A DNA stretch of 64,000 nucleotides from Erythrobacteraceae bacterium. GTDB taxonomy: Bacteria > Pseudomonadota > Alphaproteobacteria > Sphingomonadales > Sphingomonadaceae. Below, piece after piece: positions 56,194-64,000 of the stretch (position 1 is its first letter; the number at the start of each line of letters is the position of its first letter). A program made the translations under genes and the position numbers. The stretch covers positions 1-64,000 of the forward strand of contig PALE01000058.1 in assembly GCA_002706445.1 (NCBI GenBank), written 5' to 3'. The notes under the pieces are model-generated. The model searched no databases. It saw only the letters and a list, made by a program, of their open reading frames with translations, and was not told where the DNA came from.

Positions 56194-57236
56194 TCTGTAT
56201 TCTCCTCGTCATCGGCGCCGGATTCTGTTTCGGTGACCGGCTCTGCCAACGCTGCGTTCAATTCTGCCCCGATAACGAGGCCCAGCCCGACAAGCCAGAA
56301 GAAGAACAACGCAATGATAATCCCCGCCATACTGCCATAGGTGAGGTCGTAGGTGAAGAACCGCCGCAGGATCGGCGGCAAGGCCACAGTGACGCCGAAC
56401 CACCATGCGGCAGTGAACAGAACGCCGGGCCATTTGGGATAGGCGCGCCCGCGATATTCCTCCGGCGTCAGCGTCAGGAACAGCATGTAAAGCGACAGCA
56501 CGAGGCCGAAAGCGGGAACCAGCCGCGTCAGCCGAAGGGCCGCGAGCGTTTCGTTCAATTGCGGAAAGATCGTAAGGATCACCTGCTCCGCCGTCCCGAT
56601 CGCGACCTGCGCAAACAGCGACATCAGCAGCACCACCACCGCGCCCAGAATAAGCCCTGCCGAAAACAGCCGGTAGCGTAGGAAGGAATGTTTCGCCTTG
56701 GTGCCATAGGCACGGCGCAGGATATCGCGGATCGTCTCGATCAGGCTGGAAACGGTCCACAAGGCGACCCCCGCGCCCAGCCACAAAAGCCAGCCCGACC
56801 GCGCGTTGATCGATTCCTCCGCCACCGGCTCGAGCACCTTTGCCGCGCTAGGCGGAAGGCCTGCCATCACCGTGCGGACCATCGAGGTGGCAAGATCGCT
56901 CCCGCCGAACAGAGTGAATAGGGCCGCGCCGAGGATGAAGAACGGCACCAGCGCCAGCATCGAGAGATAGGCGAGGTTGCCCGCGTGAATGAAGCCGTCC
57001 TGCCACGTGCCGACCGATGTGCGCCGGACCACTTCGTAGATGCGCGTGCCGGGGCCGAGATAATGCAGCACGAAGGCGAGCATACCCGGCTGCGGCTTGG
57101 GCCGTTCGAATGTCCCCGTGAAATGGGCGTTCTGTAACAGCGCCCGCCGCCGCCGCGCCTCTGGCGAGAGCGAACGAACCTCAAGCCCCTCCCACGAATT
57201 CCACGAAGGCGGCTTGAGATCGGCGGGTTTCACCAT
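56190..57236 (-). CDS. YihY/BrkB family membrane protein
   Basis: 348 residues with six hydrophobic segments and the family core (DGFIHAGNLAYLSMLALVPFF, WTVSSLIETIRDILRRAYG, RRFFTYDLTYGSMAGIIIALFFFWLVG). Once called RNase BN, it is now regarded as an inner-membrane protein of unknown function. It is coupled to fabI. The N-terminus has about 70 extra hydrophilic residues. Confidence 0.92.
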   Translation of the reverse strand: MVKPADLKPPSWNSWEGLEVRSLSPEARRRRALLQNAHFTGTFERPKPQPGMLAFVLHYLGPGTRIYEVVRRTSVGTWQDGFIHAGNLAYLSMLALVPFFILGAALFTLFGGSDLATSMVRTVMAGLPPSAAKVLEPVAEESINARSGWLLWLGAGVALWTVSSLIETIRDILRRAYGTKAKHSFLRYRLFSAGLILGAVVVLLMSLFAQVAIGTAEQVILTIFPQLNETLAALRLTRLVPAFGLVLSLYMLFLTLTPEEYRGRAYPKWPGVLFTAAWWFGVTVALPPILRRFFTYDLTYGSMAGIIIALFFFWLVGLGLVIGAELNAALAEPVTETESGADDEENTE

Positions 57237-57251
57237 GCGCGCGCGACCTCT

Positions 57252-58262
57252 TTACAGGCCGAACTTTTCGCGGGGGCTGGCAGGGTCCTTCCAATCGCCG
57301 AGGCGCTCTTTCAGCGCTTCGAGATCGTCGGGCATCTGGATTTCGAGCGTCACCAGCTGATCGCCGCGCGCCGGTTTGCCGTCGGTCACCGCGCCGCCCT
57401 TCTTGGTCCAGCCCTTGCCCGACAGGCGCATGACCGTGCCGCCATTCGCGCCCGGTTTCAACGTCAGCATCACCGGCCCGTCGACGGTGGGGCATTTGAC
57501 CTTGCCGCCGTTGACCGCTTCATCGAGCGTGATCGGCAGGTCCATGCGGATATTGTCGCCGTCGCGGCGGAAGAACGGGTGCGAGGTTACCTCGACCATG
57601 ACGATCCCGTCGCCTTTTCCGCCCGGGCCTTCGTGACCCTTGCCCTTGAGCCGCATCTGCGTGCCGTCTTCGACCCCTGCGGGCAGTTTCAGGCTGATCG
57701 TCTTGCCATCGGCCAGCGTGATGCGCTGGTCGCGTCCGGCGGCAGCGTCGACGAAGGGCACAGCGAGGCGATACTGGATATCCGCGCCGCGCTTTGGCGG
57801 CGGGGAGGGGCGGCCCGAACCCATGCCGCCAAAGCCGCGCCTCGGCGGCGGCTCGGCCTGCCGTGCACGGCCACCGAACAGCCCTTCGAACAGATCGCCC
57901 AGATCGAGGTCTTCATTGCCGAAGCCCTGAAACTCGGAATCGCGGAAACCGCCCTGACCGGGCCGGCCGCCACCGCCGGGATAACCGCGCCCGAATCCGC
58001 GTGCTCCTGCGCCGCCCATTCCGGCAAAGGGGTTCATCGGATTGCCGTCGGCGTCGATTTCGCCGCGATCGAACTGCGCTCGCTTGTCCTTGTCGGACAG
58101 CAGATCATAGGCCGCAGTCGCTTCCGAGAATTTCTCGGCAGCCTTGGGATTGTCCTTGTTGCGGTCGGGATGCAGTTCCTTGGCAAGCGTGCGATAGGCG
58201 CTCTTGATCTCCTTTTCGGAGGCAGTGCGCGCAACGCCAAGGGTCTTGTAGGGGTCAGCCAT
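57252..58262 (-). CDS. DnaJ-class co-chaperone, CbpA-like (type II)
   Basis: 336 residues. A J domain with HPD in [11 protein letters not shown] (about 30) and a long Gly/Phe-rich region (75-155) precede two C-terminal beta domains. There is no zinc finger, so it is type II rather than DnaJ proper. It recruits client proteins to DnaK. The gene is divergent from pdxH. Confidence 0.94.
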   Translation of the reverse strand: MADPYKTLGVARTASEKEIKSAYRTLAKELHPDRNKDNPKAAEKFSEATAAYDLLSDKDKRAQFDRGEIDADGNPMNPFAGMGGAGARGFGRGYPGGGGRPGQGGFRDSEFQGFGNEDLDLGDLFEGLFGGRARQAEPPPRRGFGGMGSGRPSPPPKRGADIQYRLAVPFVDAAAGRDQRITLADGKTISLKLPAGVEDGTQMRLKGKGHEGPGGKGDGIVMVEVTSHPFFRRDGDNIRMDLPITLDEAVNGGKVKCPTVDGPVMLTLKPGANGGTVMRLSGKGWTKKGGAVTDGKPARGDQLVTLEIQMPDDLEALKERLGDWKDPASPREKFGL

Positions 58263-58358
58263 GGTGTCTTAGCTAGGTGAGACGGTCCTAAGTGACAAGG
58301 AGGGTTGCGTGATTTGCATGAGGCTTTCGCTTTCCTACCCGCTTTGGCGTACCTATTG

Positions 58359-58404
58359 AAAGAGGCATGTTAACCCGCGCAACGCTTCCGGGAACGCCTC
58401 TTTT
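58359..58404 (+). terminator. orphan terminator hairpin in the dnaJ-like/pdxH spacer
   Basis: AAAGAGGC (58359-58366) pairs with GCCTCTTT (58396-58403). The loop can form an inner CCCG/CGGG stem, and T residues follow. No plus-strand gene lies upstream between it and the dnaJ-like start, so it may end a small RNA or act as a pdxH leader attenuator. Confidence 0.55.
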
Positions 58405-58497
58405 ATCGGGCTTTGCGAGCGGGCGCGGTTTTTTGCCCCAGGACACTGTTCCATGTGTTCCATCCTGTAGGACTTCGACAAACGGAAAGCGAAGCCA

Positions 58498-59160
58498 ATG
58501 AGCCAGTCTGATAGCCTCAACCAAGCCCAGCTAAGCGACACCATGATCCCCGCGGGCGCAGACCCCTTTGCGCTGTTCGATGCATGGTTTGCCGAGGCAC
58601 AAGCGAGCGAACCCAATGACGCGAACGCCATGGCGCTGGCGACCGCGACGCCCGACGGGCGGCCCTCGGTGCGTATGGTGCTGCTCAAAGGGCATGGGGC
58701 CGACGAAGCGCCGGGCGGGGGCTTCACCTTCTTCACCAATGCGCAAAGCCGCAAAGGCGGCGAGATCCGCGCCAACATGCATGCCAGCCTGCTGTTCCAC
58801 TGGAAGAGCCTGCGCCGCCAGATCCGTATCGAAGGGCCGCTGACCGAAGTGAGCGCGGAACGGGCCGACGCCTACTTCCACTCGCGCCCCTACAAGAGCC
58901 AGGTCGGCAGCGCGGCCAGCGACCAATCGCGCGTGCTGCCTGTGCGGCAGGACTACCTCGACCGCGTGACCGCGATATGGGCCGAGCACGAGGCCGCAGG
59001 CGAAGTGCCGCGCCCCGCGCACTGGACCGGCTTCACGCTCCGGCCCGAGGCCATCGAGTTCTGGATGGACCGCGAGAACCGCCTCCACGACCGCCGCCGC
59101 TTCACGCTCGAAGGCGCGGGCGATGCACTCGGCTGGACCGACAACCTGCTGTATCCGTGA
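58498..59160 (+). CDS. pdxH: pyridoxamine 5'-phosphate oxidase
   Basis: FMN enzyme that makes pyridoxal 5'-phosphate. It is 220 residues. RPSVRMVLLKG near 55, FFTNAQSRKGGEI, LLFHWKSLRRQIRIEG and the C-terminal FWMDRENRLHDRRRFT are family signatures. The PhzF-like gene starts seven bases later, so they are co-transcribed. Confidence 0.96.
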   Translation: MSQSDSLNQAQLSDTMIPAGADPFALFDAWFAEAQASEPNDANAMALATATPDGRPSVRMVLLKGHGADEAPGGGFTFFTNAQSRKGGEIRANMHASLLFHWKSLRRQIRIEGPLTEVSAERADAYFHSRPYKSQVGSAASDQSRVLPVRQDYLDRVTAIWAEHEAAGEVPRPAHWTGFTLRPEAIEFWMDRENRLHDRRRFTLEGAGDALGWTDNLLYP

Positions 59161-59167
59161 GGACCTG

Positions 59168-59989
59168 ATGACACAGACTATCCCCTATTGGCACGTCGAT
59201 GCCTTCAGCGACTCGCCCTTTGGCGGCAATCAGGCGGCGGTGATGGTGCTTGACGAGTGGCTGCCCGACGATGTGCTGGTGAAGATCGGCGCGGAGAACC
59301 TGTTCGCCGAGACCGCCTTCGTCGTGCGCGACAAGACGGGGGAAGCCGATTGGGAACTGCGCTGGTTCACGCCTGCGGTCGAGGTCGTGCTGTGCGGCCA
59401 TGCAACGCTGGCGAGCGGGCATGTGCTGCTGGGCCTTGATGGACCCGAAAAGGACAAGGGGAGGGTCACGTTCCGCACCCGCCAGTCAGGCGTGCTCGAA
59501 GTCGTCAAATCGGGCGAAGGGCTGGAGCTGGCCCTGCCTTCGCTGCGCGCCGAGCCCGAACCGCATGATGAACTGCTCGACGTGCTGGGCGCGCCGGGCG
59601 AGGTGTTTCAATGCGTGCGCAAGGAGCAGGAAACCGCGATCGTGCTCTACGAAAGCGAAGCGCAGGTGCGCGCCCTCGCGCCCGACTTTGCGCGGCTCAA
59701 GGATATCCCGCTGATGGTGATCGCCACCGCGCCGGGCGACACGACCGACATCGTCAGCCGCGTGTTCGTGTCGGCCTATGGCATTGACGAAGACAGCGTC
59801 ACCGGCTCCGCCCACGCAGCGCTGACGCCCTTCTGGGTCGACCGGCTGGGGCGCAACGGGCTGAGCGCGCATCAGGCGAGCGAGCGCGGCGGCGATCTGG
59901 CGCTGCGGCTCGAAGGCGACGCAGAGAATGGGCGCGTATGGCTCGGCGGGCCGTGCGTGACGGTGGTGGAGGGAAGCTTCTACCTCTAG
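59168..59989 (+). CDS. PhzF family isomerase/epimerase
   Basis: 273 residues with the two-lobed diaminopimelate-epimerase fold. FGGNQAAVMVL near 18, AETAFVVRD with the catalytic Glu near 45, LCGHATLASGHVL and EDSVTGSAHAAL are clear. The substrate is not known; most chromosomal PhzF homologues are unassigned. ATG 59168 follows GAGGACC. Confidence 0.93.
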   Translation: MTQTIPYWHVDAFSDSPFGGNQAAVMVLDEWLPDDVLVKIGAENLFAETAFVVRDKTGEADWELRWFTPAVEVVLCGHATLASGHVLLGLDGPEKDKGRVTFRTRQSGVLEVVKSGEGLELALPSLRAEPEPHDELLDVLGAPGEVFQCVRKEQETAIVLYESEAQVRALAPDFARLKDIPLMVIATAPGDTTDIVSRVFVSAYGIDEDSVTGSAHAALTPFWVDRLGRNGLSAHQASERGGDLALRLEGDAENGRVWLGGPCVTVVEGSFYL

Positions 59990-59998
59990 TCGCCGGTG

Positions 59999-60014
59999 GC
60001 GCGGTGCGCCGCGC
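59999..60014. terminator. hairpin between convergent genes
   Basis: GCGCGG-TGCG-CCGCGC, a perfect six-pair stem and tetraloop in the 26-bp gap between the PhzF-like gene and the serine hydrolase. There is no U-tract. Confidence 0.35.
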
Positions 60015-60015
60015 T

Positions 60016-61155
60016 TCAGCGCTCGGGATAAAGCGCCATCACATCCGCTGCCTTTTGCAGCATCGGCACGCGTTCGGCGCTGGTCGAATGGCCGAGGCGC
60101 ACCAGCGTCAGGCGCTGTTCGGGCGAGACGAGGACATATTGGCCAAGGTGTCCGTTCAGCGCGAACAGGCTGTGTGGTGCGCGGTCGGGGAACAGCGCGT
60201 GCTGGTCGGTGCTGCCGGGGACGGGCTGGTTGAGCCAGATCTGGAAGCCGTAGAACGGCGCGGTGGGGCTGGGCTGGGTCATCGCCTCGACCCAGCGGCT
60301 GGGCACGAGTTGCTGACCGTCGGGCGCTCGGCCCTTGCGGCGCAGGAACTCGCCGAACTTGGCCCAGTCGCGCGCGGTGGCGTGCATCAGGCTGCCGCCG
60401 ATCATCGTGCCCGAGGCATCGAATTCGGGAACCATCGAGTCCATGTCGAGCGGGCCGAACAGGTGCTGGCGCAGATAGGATGCGACCGCCTCGCGCCTCT
60501 CGTCAGGGTCGGTCGAATCCGTCAGCGCGCGCGCGGCGATGTCGGCAAGGATGACGGTGGTGTTGGAGGAGTATTCGTAACGCTCGCCCGGTTCTGCTTC
60601 GAGCGGCTGCTCTTCCGCCCAGCGCGCCATGTCGCCGCGCCCGTCGAGGAAGAGCATGCGCACCTCGGAGGACTCCCACGGCGGATCGCCCGCCTCGGTG
60701 TGGCGTAGGCCGGAGCGCATCTGGAGGAGGTGGCGCAGGGTGATGTCGGCGCGCGGATCGCCGCTGCGCTGCCACAGCGGGACGGGGGCGGGCTCGTCGA
60801 GGCTCAGCAGGCGGTCGGCCACCAGCATGCCGATCAGCACGGCGGTGACGGTCTTCGCCATCGACCAGCTGACGAAACGCGTGTCGGCGTCGTAGCCATC
60901 GGCGTAACGCTCGGCAGCAAGCTTGCCATCGGCATAAAGCACCACCGCGCGCGTCTCTCCGAAGCCTTGCGCGGTGAATAGATCGTCGATCTGGCGGGCG
61001 AGCTGATCCTTGGGCGCACCCGCATCGGCGGTGACCGCAGCCAGCGCCTCTTCGGTCAGCGGAGGCGGGGCCGCAGGTTCGGCCGAACCGCAACCGCTAA
61101 GGGCTGGCAGGAGCGCGATGGCGGCGATAGAGGGGGCGAGCAGGCGACCAATCAT
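60016..61155 (-). CDS. serine hydrolase lipoprotein, class C beta-lactamase/esterase fold
   Basis: 379 residues with a signal peptide and lipobox ALSGCG. The catalytic SxxK is SMAK near 95, the Tyr motif is YEYSSN near 195, and LNGHLGQYV near 340 stands for the third motif. It is more likely an esterase or penicillin-binding-like hydrolase than a true beta-lactamase. It is divergent from the small membrane protein at 61191. Confidence 0.88.
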   Translation of the reverse strand: MIGRLLAPSIAAIALLPALSGCGSAEPAAPPPLTEEALAAVTADAGAPKDQLARQIDDLFTAQGFGETRAVVLYADGKLAAERYADGYDADTRFVSWSMAKTVTAVLIGMLVADRLLSLDEPAPVPLWQRSGDPRADITLRHLLQMRSGLRHTEAGDPPWESSEVRMLFLDGRGDMARWAEEQPLEAEPGERYEYSSNTTVILADIAARALTDSTDPDERREAVASYLRQHLFGPLDMDSMVPEFDASGTMIGGSLMHATARDWAKFGEFLRRKGRAPDGQQLVPSRWVEAMTQPSPTAPFYGFQIWLNQPVPGSTDQHALFPDRAPHSLFALNGHLGQYVLVSPEQRLTLVRLGHSTSAERVPMLQKAADVMALYPER

Positions 61156-61190
61156 GCGCCGCTCAATCGAACAAGGGTCGACACAAAGCA

Positions 61191-61538
61191 ATGTCAAAAT
61201 TGAACGCAAAACCCGGTATCGCGAAGAAGGCCGCCCTGTGGGTGCTGGTGCTCGCGCTAGTCGGGATCGGCATTGCAATCTGGGCCAACCGCACGGTGAT
61301 CGGCGGTTATGGCGAGGTTGGCACCGCCTATGCAGCGCGGGTGGGATGTTCGTGCCGCTTCGTCGCCGGGCGCAGCCTCGAAAGCTGCGAGACCGACAAG
61401 ATGGGCGGAATGGAACTGGTCTCGCTCAGCGACGACACCGAAGAGAAGAGCGTTACCGCGACCTTCCCGCTGGTCGCTTCGGCCACTGCGACCTATCGCG
61501 AGGGCTATGGCTGCGTGCTCGAGGAGTGGGAAGACTAG
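61191..61538 (+). CDS. small membrane-anchored protein of unknown function
   Basis: 115 residues. One hydrophobic segment ([18 protein letters not shown], 15-32) is followed by a short periplasmic domain with four Cys (GCSCRF, ESCETD, GYGCVL) and an acidic end. Divergent position next to a serine hydrolase hints at a shared envelope role. The 3' end overlaps mnmA by four bases. Confidence 0.75.
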   Translation: MSKLNAKPGIAKKAALWVLVLALVGIGIAIWANRTVIGGYGEVGTAYAARVGCSCRFVAGRSLESCETDKMGGMELVSLSDDTEEKSVTATFPLVASATATYREGYGCVLEEWED

Positions 61539-62701
61539 GCTTTGACGGCCTGCGTGCTGTCGATCCAGCCGCCACCGATGACGCGGTCACCGGCATAGAT
61601 CACCGCCGCCTGACCCGGCGCAACACCGAATTCGGGACTGTCAAAGCGGATCACCGTGCTCGCCCCGTCGCCCAGCGGGCCGTCCAGCGTCACCGGAACC
61701 GGCTTTGCCAGGCTGCGCACCTTGGCGGTGAGCGGCGCATCGGGAAGCTCGCCGATGCAGTTGGTCTCGATCAGCGCGGCGCTTTCGACCGCCAGCATAC
61801 GCTTCGGGCCCACGCGAACTTCGCGGCTCTCGGCATCGAGCGCGATGACGTAGAGCGGTTCGGGCTGGCCGCCGATTTCGAGCCCTTTGCGCTGGCCGAC
61901 AGTGTAGTGGACGATGCCCTTGTGCTCGCCCAACTGCTCGCCTGTGGCGGCGTGGACGATCGCGCCGGGCACTCCGCCTTCGGGGCGCAGTTTCTTGACG
62001 ATGCCTGCATAATTGCCGTCGGGAACAAAGCAGATGTCCTGACTGTCGGGCTTCATCGCATTGCGAAGTCCCGCCGTCTCGGCCAGCTCGCGCACCTTGG
62101 TCTTGGGCAGGCCGCCCAGCGGGAAGCGGATGTAGTCGAGCTGTTCCTGCGTGGTCGCATAGAGGAAGTAGGATTGGTCGCGCGTGTGATCCTCGGCGCG
62201 ATAGAGATGCGGCCCGCCCTCTGCCTCGACGCGCTTCACATAATGCCCCGTCGCAAGGCAATCCGCGCCCAGCTCGCGTGCCATGCGGAACAGGTCGGTA
62301 AACTTGGGCCCCATATTGCACCGGATGCAGGGGACAGGCGTGCGTCCGGCAAGATATTCGTCGGCGAACTGCTCGACCACTTCCTCGCGGAAGGCGCTTT
62401 CGTGGTCGAAGACATAGTGGGCAATGCCGAGCCGGTCGGCCACAGCGCGTGCATCCGCAATATCGTCACCCGCGCAGCACGCGCCCTTGCGGCCGGTGGC
62501 TGCACCATAGTCATACAGCTGGAGCGTGATTCCGATCACTTCGGCACCGCTATCGGCGGCAAGTGCGGCGACGACCGAGGAATCGACCCCGCCGCTCATA
62601 GCCACCACGATGCGGCATTCGCTCGCCGGGCGGGGCAGATCGAACAGCGCGGCAGTATCGAGCCCGAAAGGGCTGGCCGTCAGGGATGCGGAGCTTGTCA
62701 T
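61535..62701 (-). CDS. mnmA: tRNA-specific 2-thiouridylase MnmA
   Basis: Makes s2U34 in tRNAs for Lys, Glu and Gln, complementing MnmE/MnmG at the start of the window. It is 388 residues. The PP-loop [11 protein letters not shown] near 34 binds [14 protein letters not shown] carries the first catalytic Cys and [13 protein letters not shown] the second. The N-terminal 28 residues before the PP-loop vary in the family. Confidence 0.96.
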   Translation of the reverse strand: MTSSASLTASPFGLDTAALFDLPRPASECRIVVAMSGGVDSSVVAALAADSGAEVIGITLQLYDYGAATGRKGACCAGDDIADARAVADRLGIAHYVFDHESAFREEVVEQFADEYLAGRTPVPCIRCNMGPKFTDLFRMARELGADCLATGHYVKRVEAEGGPHLYRAEDHTRDQSYFLYATTQEQLDYIRFPLGGLPKTKVRELAETAGLRNAMKPDSQDICFVPDGNYAGIVKKLRPEGGVPGAIVHAATGEQLGEHKGIVHYTVGQRKGLEIGGQPEPLYVIALDAESREVRVGPKRMLAVESAALIETNCIGELPDAPLTAKVRSLAKPVPVTLDGPLGDGASTVIRFDSPEFGVAPGQAAVIYAGDRVIGGGWIDSTQAVKA

Positions 62702-62844
62702 GACTGGCGCGCCATATAGGGAAGCGCGCAGGCTTGTGCCACCCCGCGCAGGATCAGCGCGGTTCCCTTGTAAATCCGGGCGCGTTGTCGGGGTGCGAAT
62801 TGCTGCATCGTGATTGCCCGGCGCACAGGCGCTTTTCCTAAGCA

Positions 62845-62867
62845 GTGGTAAAAGCCGGTTTTACCAC
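62845..62867. promoter_or_regulatory. perfect inverted repeat upstream of the sciP operon
   Basis: GTGGTAAAA-gccgg-TTTTACCAC, nine-base arms and a five-base spacer, ending 31 bp before the start of the gene upstream of sciP. TTGACG follows at 62871. Position and symmetry fit an operator. No matching regulator is known to me. Confidence 0.6.
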
Positions 62868-62898
62868 ATCTTGACGACCGGCGATTACAACGCAGGTC

Positions 62899-63294
62899 AT
62901 GTTCGAAACTACACCGCCCCTTTCCCAGACCCGGATCGCGCGAATCGCCTCGCCTTCAGGGTATGATGGAGAGCAGCTCGACCCCGCGACCAGCGGCGAA
63001 GAGCTGCGCATGTTCGACTGGAGCGAACTGACCGCTCGGCTTAATGCCGCGCGTGATCTGCGTCTCCTGCTGCGGCGCGACTCGGGACGATCGATTGGCG
63101 CCAGCGCTCATGATTTTGCCGATGCCGCAGCACGTTACTTCCGGAAGAAGGAAGAGGGCCAATCAAACGTTAACCCTGTTGCTTTAGAGCACCGCAAATG
63201 CTCGCCCGGCATGATCCAGGAATTGGATGGGCTTGATGAGAAAACAACCAAGTTCCGGAAGCTGCCGAAGAATAGCGACGCGAGAGAAGATTGA
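62899..63294 (+). CDS. unknown protein translationally coupled to sciP
   Basis: 131 residues, hydrophilic, no signal peptide or membrane segment. The middle (MFDWSELTARLNAARDLRLLLRRDS, about 38-62) is probably helical, and the C-terminus is Lys/Asp-rich. I do not recognise a family. TGA overlaps the sciP ATG by one base, and GAGAGAAG before sciP lies in its end, so the two are co-translated. This suggests a function in the same cell-cycle pathway. Confidence 0.75.
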   Translation: MFETTPPLSQTRIARIASPSGYDGEQLDPATSGEELRMFDWSELTARLNAARDLRLLLRRDSGRSIGASAHDFADAAARYFRKKEEGQSNVNPVALEHRKCSPGMIQELDGLDEKTTKFRKLPKNSDARED

Positions 63295-63593
63295 TGATTG
63301 AAAACCAGGATATCCGCCCGGCACAGGTGATCGGTCCGCTCGGTGAGCCGCTGACCATCGATGACCTTCCCTCGCCCAAGACGAAGCGCTGGGTCGTGCG
63401 CCGCAAGGCGGAAGTTGTCGCGGCCGTCAACGGCGGTCTTTTGACCATCGACGAAGTGCTAGAGCGCTACAGCCTCACTCTCGAAGAGTTCGCATCGTGG
63501 CAGCGTGCGGTCGATCGTTCGGGCATGCAAGGCCTGCGCGTGACTCGCATCCAGCACTACCGCGACCTTTACGAGCGCCAGCTAAAGTATTGA
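63294..63593 (+). CDS. sciP: CtrA inhibitor SciP (DUF1153)
   Basis: 99-residue helix-turn-helix protein that in Caulobacter binds CtrA and blocks its promoters after replication begins. The family core is intact: LPSPKTKRWVVRRKAEVVAAV and GLLTIDEVLERYSLTLEEFASWQRAVDRSG, with the conserved C-terminal HYRDLYE. ATG 63294 overlaps the upstream stop. Together with trcR and carD it shows a complete-looking alphaproteobacterial cell-cycle set in the window. Confidence 0.95.
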   Translation: MIENQDIRPAQVIGPLGEPLTIDDLPSPKTKRWVVRRKAEVVAAVNGGLLTIDEVLERYSLTLEEFASWQRAVDRSGMQGLRVTRIQHYRDLYERQLKY

Positions 63594-63758
63594 TCCGACA
63601 GAGCTGAAAGTCTCTGCGAATATGCGTCCCGGCGCGGTTCATCTCGAATCGCGGGCGCTTCATCGTGCAGAACATCGTGAGTCGCGAGGCTGGGCGTTGT
63701 AACTTTGCAAACCTCCTTCACCTGTATGGCAGTCGCGTCATAAATAAGGAGGAAAACA

Positions 63759-64000
63759 ATGGGTTGGATTATTGCACTTATCGTCGGCGGTGTTGCCGGC
63801 TGGCTCGCAAGCATCGTGATGAATCGCGATGCTTCGATGGGCATTTTCTGGAACATCGTCGTGGGTTGCATCGGTTCGGTGATCGGTAACGTCATCGCCG
63901 GTCCGCTGCTCGGCATCAGCGGCAGCGTGCAGGAATTCTCGCTGATCGGTCTGGGTGTTGCCATTCTGGGCGCCATCGTCCTGCTTGGCATCATGAACCT
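63759..64000 (+). CDS. GlsB/YeaQ/YmgE family stress-response membrane protein (partial, cut by window end)
   Basis: About 80 codons are present. Three hydrophobic helices (GWIIALIVGGVAGWLASIVM, IFWNIVVGCIGSVIGNVIAG, then FSLIGLGVAILGAIVLLGIM) match the transglycosylase-associated family. An excellent AAGGAGG (63746-63752) precedes ATG 63759. Only the last residues or stop lie beyond 64000. Confidence 0.93.
   Translation, partial: MGWIIALIVGGVAGWLASIVMNRDASMGIFWNIVVGCIGSVIGNVIAGPLLGISGSVQEFSLIGLGVAILGAIVLLGIMN

Noticed and set aside
58288-58524. 78-codon minus-strand frame between the dnaJ-like gene and pdxH
   Set aside because: It overlaps the pdxH start and the hairpin; no ribosome-binding site and no family features.
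60016-61155. True class C beta-lactamase giving resistance
   Set aside because: Has SxxK and a Tyr motif, but the lipoprotein anchor and third motif fit the broad esterase/serine-hydrolase family better.
63170-63190. CtrA box (TTAA-N7-TTAA) just upstream of sciP
   Set aside because: One TTAA half is seen at about 63172 but the second half is missing at the right spacing.
63631-63650. tRNA T-arm-like GGTTC...GAATC
   Set aside because: No acceptor stem, anticodon arm or D arm can be folded around it.

Overview
This 64 kb window is high-GC chromosomal DNA from an alphaproteobacterium, most likely Sphingomonadales and probably Erythrobacteraceae (Erythrobacter / Qipengyuania / Altererythrobacter type). 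The placement is inferred from gene content: the mnmE-mnmG-rsmG-parA-parB block with embedded parS sites, the alphaproteobacterial cell-cycle regulators TrcR and SciP, CarD next to a 7Fe-type ferredoxin, the Mg-type HemB, and DUF1192/DUF815/DUF1993 proteins. The parAB/parS cluster suggests the left end lies near the replication origin. No tRNA, rRNA, CRISPR array, prophage or insertion sequence was seen.

Layout. 1-5.7 kb: tRNA/rRNA modification (mnmE, mnmG, rsmG) and chromosome partition (parA, parB), with at least four well matched parS sites. 5.9-10.3 kb: a DUF4402 surface subunit, a PapD-like chaperone and a 911-residue usher-like outer-membrane protein, apparently a self-contained surface-fibre operon with a hairpin after the subunit gene. 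10.4-19.6 kb: cell-envelope and metabolic singletons (17 kDa-antigen-like protein, free methionine sulfoxide reductase, sorbosone-dehydrogenase-like protein, DUF815 ATPase, acyl-CoA dehydrogenase, Sua5/TsaC, lipoproteins), then carD and fdxA. 19.7-22.7 kb: S4 protein and SUV3-like RNA helicase. 22.9-28.9 kb: M23 endopeptidase, hemB, two tandem GNAT acetyltransferases, gamma-carbonic-anhydrase-like protein, DUF167, DUF1275 and DUF1993 proteins. 29-34.4 kb: ATP-dependent DNA ligase with its metallo-beta-lactamase-fold exonuclease, clpA and a DUF1192 protein. 34.5-40.4 kb: quinone oxidoreductase, LpxH-like phosphoesterase plus glycosyltransferase pair, trcR, acyl-CoA synthetase. 40.5-49.2 kb: bactofilin plus M23 pair, then proA-nadD-rsfS-rlmH-envC-like-ctpA-dsbB-like-coq7, probably several linked transcription units.

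49.2-55.4 kb is a polysaccharide locus that looks decayed. It holds UDP-sugar dehydrogenase, UDP-glucuronate 4-epimerase, a CapD/FlaA1-type gene cut at codon 398 and joined out of frame to the last 69 codons of a family-2 glycosyltransferase, a lower-GC initiating sugar transferase and an NAD-sugar epimerase. No polymerase, flippase or chain-length gene is present. 55.4-64 kb returns to housekeeping genes (fabI, BrkB-like, dnaJ-like, pdxH, PhzF-like, serine hydrolase, mnmA), then an unknown gene overlapping sciP and a partial GlsB/YeaQ-type membrane protein cut by the window end.

The most notable items are the parS cluster, the DUF4402 chaperone-usher operon, the deletion fusion in the polysaccharide locus, and the unknown gene translationally coupled to sciP behind a perfect inverted repeat.
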